A stretch of 9,321 nucleotides of DNA. It comes from CAZVCG01 sp964649675. GTDB taxonomy: Bacteria; Pseudomonadota; Alphaproteobacteria; UBA9219. Shown here one piece after another: positions 6,457 to 9,321 of this stretch (positions are counted from its first letter, which is position 1; every line of letters starts with the position of its first letter). Under the pieces are notes generated by a model. It did not search any database. It saw nothing but the letters and a program-made list of their open reading frames with translations, and was not told the DNA's origin. The DNA lies in contig CAZYPX010000072.1 in the NCBI GenBank assembly GCA_964649675.1, positions 1-9,321 on the forward strand, in the 5' to 3' direction. A program made the translations under genes and the position numbers.

Positions 6457-7047
6457 ATGAGACCGTCCCTGACGTTTAAGGCCATGCCTCGTGTTTTCAG
6501 TTTTCCCCCGATCGCCGATGTTCGCGCGCGTACCCTGATCCTCGGCAGCATCCCCGGCGAAGCGTCCTTGAGCGCCGGCGAATACTATGCTCATCCGCGC
6601 AACCATTTCTGGCGGATCATGTCCGTGATAACGGGCGCGCCTTGCGATGCTCCCTACGAGGAAAGAAAAAGAGCGCTGGTAAGAAACAAAACCGCTTTAT
6701 GGGACGTTTTGCGCTCATGCCGCCGTGCCGGAAGCCTGGACTCGGCCATTGACGAACCTACGGAGGAAGCGAACGACTTCGTCGCGTTTTTTGAGGGCCA
6801 TCGAAACGTTGCGCGCGTTTTCTTCAATGGAGGCAAGGCCGAGAAAAGCTTTGAAAAGCATGTGCGCCCCTTGCTCGGCCAACGGGGAAGGAAAATAGTT
6901 TGTGTCCGTCTCCCATCGACAAGCCCCGCGAACGCGTCGTGGCCGTTCGACAGGAAAAAGAAAGCATGGTCAAACGCGTTTCTCCATGGCAACCTGATGC
7001 CTGAGGGCCATAGACCTCCGAAGAATATAGGAAAAAAGGATGACTGA
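6457..7047 (+). CDS. DNA-deoxyinosine (hypoxanthine) glycosylase, uracil-DNA glycosylase superfamily
   Basis: Base-excision repair enzyme expected to remove hypoxanthine, the product of adenine deamination, from DNA. The 196 residues carry GSIPGEASL at 30-38, YYAHPRNHFW at 43-52 (Asn49 being the likely catalytic residue by family analogy), ALWDVL at 80-85, GSLDSAI at 92-98, VFFNGGKAE at 121-129 and the second active-site motif LPSTSPANA at 152-160. This motif order fits the family-6 hypoxanthine-DNA glycosylases first described in Methanosarcina rather than classical Ung or Mug. A basic tail (about 182-196) follows the domain. Neither ATG at 6457 nor ATG at 6484 (which gives MPRVFSFPPIAD, closer to where homology begins) has a well-spaced ribosome binding site. 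The last 8 bases overlap cutA, suggesting translational coupling. Confidence 0.85.
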   Translation: MRPSLTFKAMPRVFSFPPIADVRARTLILGSIPGEASLSAGEYYAHPRNHFWRIMSVITGAPCDAPYEERKRALVRNKTALWDVLRSCRRAGSLDSAIDEPTEEANDFVAFFEGHRNVARVFFNGGKAEKSFEKHVRPLLGQRGRKIVCVRLPSTSPANASWPFDRKKKAWSNAFLHGNLMPEGHRPPKNIGKKDD

Positions 7048-7366
7048 TTGCGTTTTCGTGTACATGACGGCGGGCTCTGAGGAGGAGGCCGTGGCCATCG
7101 GCCAAAATCTCGTCGATGCCCGTCTGGCGGCGTGCGTGAATGTTTTGCCGAACATGCGCAGCATCTACCGCTGGCAAGGCGCTATTACGGAATCGCAAGA
7201 AACCGTATTAATCGCCAAGACCAAAGCCGATCTTTTCGAGGATCTTGAATTGCGCGTGAAGAGCCTTCACAGCTATTCCTGCCCTTGCATCGTGGCTTTG
7301 CCGCTTGCTGCCGGATCGGTCGAGTTCCTCGAATGGATCGACCAGATGACGATGTTCAACGGCTGA
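7040..7366 (+). CDS. cutA: divalent-cation tolerance protein CutA
   Basis: Small trimeric cytoplasmic protein of the PII-like fold, linked genetically to copper and other divalent-metal tolerance in E. coli; its exact activity is not settled. The 108 residues are full length and show the family blocks LAACVNVLP (29-37), SIYRWQGAI (41-49), the LIAKTK strand (57-62), and HSYSCPCIVALPL (77-89) followed by FLEWI (96-100). A ribosome binding site AGGA (7029-7032) lies 7 bases before the ATG. The gene starts inside the end of the glycosylase gene (7040-7047) and is followed 18 bp later by gmhA, so it is an internal operon gene. Confidence 0.93.
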   Translation: MTDCVFVYMTAGSEEEAVAIGQNLVDARLAACVNVLPNMRSIYRWQGAITESQETVLIAKTKADLFEDLELRVKSLHSYSCPCIVALPLAAGSVEFLEWIDQMTMFNG

Positions 7367-7384
7367 ACGAGGAAAAGGAGGACC

Positions 7385-7963
7385 ATGGACGTTTCTTTAA
7401 CCGAATATCTGACGCAATCCGGCGAAGCCATGCGCGAAGCCGCCGCGCGCCTTCCCGAGGCAAGCATGACGCAGGCGGTGGACCTGTGCGTTGACGCCTT
7501 GCGCGGGGGAAAGGCCCTTCTGGTTTGCGGAAACGGAGGCTCGGCGGCCGACGCCAGCCACATCGCAGGCGAACTTGTGGGACGCTTCCTGAAAAACAGG
7601 AAGGCGCTTCGCTGCATATGCCTTTCCGACAGTTCATCGATCCTGACGGCATGGGCGAACGACATGGGCTACGACTACGTCTTTTCCCGTCAGGTCGAAG
7701 CCTACGGGGAGAGCGGCGGCGTTCTTCTCGCCATAAGCACAAGCGGCCATTCGTCCAACGTCGTAAAAGCCGCCGAAACGGCGAAGGGCATAGGCATGAA
7801 AGTGATCGCCATGACGGGGCAGGGCGGGGGAAAACTGGCGGCGCTCAGCGATGTTTTGCTAGATGCGCCCGGCACGTTTACGCCGCATATTCAACAAGTC
7901 CACGTATGCTATTATCACTATTTGTGCGCCGCGATCGAAGCGCGCATGGCCGAACAAACGTAA
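7385..7963 (+). CDS. gmhA: sedoheptulose-7-phosphate isomerase (GmhA-type SIS protein)
   Basis: Converts sedoheptulose 7-phosphate to D-glycero-D-manno-heptose 7-phosphate, the first step to the ADP-heptose used in the LPS inner core; cytoplasmic tetramer. The 192-residue SIS domain has the phosphosugar-binding loop CGNGGSAADASHIAGELVGRF starting at residue 48, with metal ligands His59 and Glu63. SSSILTAWANDMGY (83-96) and AISTSGHSSNV (116-126) follow, then the C-terminal pair Gln170 and His178, matching the E. coli zinc ligands His61, Glu65, Gln172 and His180 in order. The residue after Gln170 is Gln where most family members have Glu (IQE). AAGGAGG (7375-7381) precedes the ATG by 3 bases, a short spacing. 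DiaA, the related replication regulator, is an alternative, but retention of all metal ligands favours an active isomerase. No other heptose gene is in the window. Confidence 0.86.
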   Translation: MDVSLTEYLTQSGEAMREAAARLPEASMTQAVDLCVDALRGGKALLVCGNGGSAADASHIAGELVGRFLKNRKALRCICLSDSSSILTAWANDMGYDYVFSRQVEAYGESGGVLLAISTSGHSSNVVKAAETAKGIGMKVIAMTGQGGGKLAALSDVLLDAPGTFTPHIQQVHVCYYHYLCAAIEARMAEQT

Positions 7964-7967
7964 GGAG
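7962..7967 (+). promoter_or_regulatory. ribosome binding site that fixes the aminotransferase start
   Basis: AAGGAG overlaps the gmhA stop codon and lies 9 bases before the ATG at 7977. The frame is open further upstream to 7863, but that part lies inside gmhA and lacks such a site, so the start is taken at 7977. Confidence 0.7.
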
Positions 7968-7976
7968 TTATCCGCC

Positions 7977-8873
7977 ATGCCTTTGGCCTGTCTTGACGGT
8001 AGGTTCGTCGAAAAGGACGAGATTAAAATAAGCTTGAACGATTACGGGTTCAGCCGCGGGCTGGCTTTTTTCGAAACCATGCGCGTTTACGCCGGCGCGC
8101 CGTTCCATATGCGCGATCATGTCGTGCGCATGGAGAAAGGCGCCGCCGCATTAGGGCTGCGCCTTCCTTTTACGAATAACGAAATCGAAAAGATCGTTGT
8201 CCAACTCATTGCCCAAAACGCCTTTGCGCACAGCACCGTGAAATTCTACTTCACGGCCGGCGAGGGCCGCGCCTCCCCCTATAGTTTGGCGGGCGAGCAC
8301 GGCTTTTCGCCCCATCTTATTATTGTCGAAGACGAGGCGCGGCCCGATCATCCCGAGGCTCCGTTCGGCCTTGATTTTTACAAGCGCGGACAGCGCGTGA
8401 AAATCGTTCCGCACGAACGCGCTCTGCCGCATGTGAAATCGATCAGCTACCTTCAGGCCTACTATGCCGCGCGCGAGGCGGGGCAGATTTGGGACGATAT
8501 CCTTTTCACGCATCACGATGGGTATGTCACCGAATGTTCGCGTTCGAATTTCTTTTGCGTGATCGGCGGCGTTCTCAAAACGCCGAACGAGAGCATACTG
8601 GGCGGCGTGACGCGCAGGGTCGTTCTTGAAATCGCCGAAAAAAAGGGTCTTCCGTTCGCCGAGGAACGCATCACGCCTTCCGATCTGGCGAAGGCGACCG
8701 AGGCCTTTACGACCGGCAGTTACGCCGAGCTTGTCCCTATCAAGAGAATTGACGATTACGTCATGGCCTCGACGATGAACGGGCCCGTGTTCAGCGCGGT
8801 GCGCGCCGGCTTTACCGAAGCGATTGCGGAATCGTGCCGCAACTTCAAATTAAGCCTTAGCCTCTTGCCATGA
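7977..8873 (+). CDS. class IV PLP-dependent aminotransferase
   Basis: Fold-type IV aminotransferase, the group containing branched-chain aminotransferase (IlvE), D-amino-acid aminotransferase and aminodeoxychorismate lyase (PabC); the exact substrate cannot be fixed from sequence. The 298 residues are of normal length. Visible are DYGFSRGLAFFETMRVY (22-38), the PLP Schiff-base lysine Lys154 in HVKSISYLQ, Glu186 in VTECSRSNFF (184-193), the phosphate-binding GGVTRRVVL (209-217) and TTGSYAELVPI (245-255). The last segment and the loop around 96-110 resemble D-amino-acid aminotransferase and PabC-like proteins as much as IlvE. It begins 13 bp after gmhA, and its stop codon overlaps the start of the next gene as ATGA, indicating coupled translation. 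Confidence 0.88.
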   Translation: MPLACLDGRFVEKDEIKISLNDYGFSRGLAFFETMRVYAGAPFHMRDHVVRMEKGAAALGLRLPFTNNEIEKIVVQLIAQNAFAHSTVKFYFTAGEGRASPYSLAGEHGFSPHLIIVEDEARPDHPEAPFGLDFYKRGQRVKIVPHERALPHVKSISYLQAYYAAREAGQIWDDILFTHHDGYVTECSRSNFFCVIGGVLKTPNESILGGVTRRVVLEIAEKKGLPFAEERITPSDLAKATEAFTTGSYAELVPIKRIDDYVMASTMNGPVFSAVRAGFTEAIAESCRNFKLSLSLLP

Positions 8874-9321
8874 TCGCGCGTCCGGCACGCATAGCCGCCG
8901 CATGGACGGCGCTTATCCTGTGGATGTTTTTTTCCTTTGGTGCGGCGGCGGACGATATGGCGCAAAAGCTTGAAAGGTGCCTCGCGCGCGCGGAAAGCGC
9001 GCCGGACATGGCTTTCGCGGAATCCGAACATTGGATCAAAAAAGGCGGGGGTGACGCGGCCCGGCTTTGCCGCGCGACCGCGCGGTTTCACCGCGGCGAA
9101 TACAAGGCCGCGGCGGACGAGTTCGCCGGACTGGCCGACAAGGCCGCAATAAAGGATTCGGGCAAGGCCGCGACCTTGCATGTTCGCGCCGGTCTTGCCG
9201 CAATGCGCGCGCGCGAATACGCCATGGCCGAAGCGCATTACAGCGCGTCTCTCGCCCTCGAGGCCCATGATCCCGAAATCTGGATCGATCGCGCGGTCGG
9301 CCGCGCGGCGACTGAGCGCTA
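8870..9321 (+). CDS. exported, possibly TPR-like protein (5' part; runs off the window)
   Basis: An open frame starts at ATG 8870, overlapping the aminotransferase stop (8871-8873), and continues to the window edge for 150 complete codons, so the C-terminus is missing. Residues 1-27 form a typical signal peptide: Arg residues at 4 and 7, a hydrophobic core (IAAAWTALILWMFFSFG, 8-24) and an Ala-Ala-Ala site before Asp28. The mature part is rich in Ala, Arg and Glu and alternates helical pairs, for example residues 66-90 (LCRATARFHRGEYKAAADEFAGLA) and 104-130 (HVRAGLAAMRAREYAMAEAHYSASLAL), which read like tetratricopeptide repeats with the small residues in the expected places. Strong G/C bias at third positions supports coding. 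No ribosome binding site is seen, so translation probably depends on coupling. It is likely periplasmic; function unknown. Confidence 0.72.
   Translation, partial: MIARPARIAAAWTALILWMFFSFGAAADDMAQKLERCLARAESAPDMAFAESEHWIKKGGGDAARLCRATARFHRGEYKAAADEFAGLADKAAIKDSGKAATLHVRAGLAAMRAREYAMAEAHYSASLALEAHDPEIWIDRAVGRAATER

Noticed and set aside
7863..7976. Longer N-terminus for the aminotransferase
   Set aside because: It would lie inside gmhA; the AAGGAG at 7962-7967 and the family N-terminus place the start at 7977.

Overview
This 9.3 kb window looks like ordinary chromosome from an alphaproteobacterium. The evidence is the polyhydroxybutyrate (PHB) genes, the divergent gloB / SAM-methyltransferase pair (an arrangement I recall from alphaproteobacteria), GC-rich third codon positions in most genes, and the dense gene packing. 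No rRNA, tRNA, CRISPR array, insertion sequence, integrase or prophage gene was seen.

Left part (1-2912, + strand): the last codons of an unidentified upstream gene, then phaB (NADPH-dependent acetoacetyl-CoA reductase, making the PHB precursor). An intergenic stretch with a long inverted-repeat element follows, then a half-size ABC exporter with fused membrane and ATPase domains.

Middle part (2915-4854): an intracellular PHB depolymerase (phaZ) on the - strand, convergent with the exporter and only 2 bp from it. It starts at a GTG behind a strong ribosome binding site. The phaZ gene and the roughly 630 bp after it are visibly richer in A/T than the rest. That non-phaZ stretch holds one plausible 59-codon gene with a good ribosome binding site and a near-perfect tandem duplication of a 75-bp unit. 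The unit carries a hairpin followed by six T residues on the - strand, so it probably supplies two successive terminators for gloB.

Right part (4848-9321): gloB (glyoxalase II) on the - strand, divergent from a tightly packed + strand run: SAM-methyltransferase-like protein, family-6 hypoxanthine/deoxyinosine DNA glycosylase, cutA, gmhA-type sedoheptulose-7-phosphate isomerase, PLP-dependent class IV aminotransferase, and the beginning of an exported, possibly TPR-like protein that runs off the window. Spacings of about -8 to +57 bp and two overlapping stop/start junctions suggest a single transcription unit of mixed housekeeping functions.

Together the window encodes one PHB synthesis step and one PHB breakdown step (no synthase is present), methylglyoxal detoxification, base-deamination repair, LPS heptose precursor formation and amino-acid transamination. 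I found no convincing new multi-gene system. The most interesting items are non-coding: the 75-bp tandem terminator-bearing repeat and the inverted-repeat element after phaB. The small unknown gene and the base-composition shift around phaZ come next.
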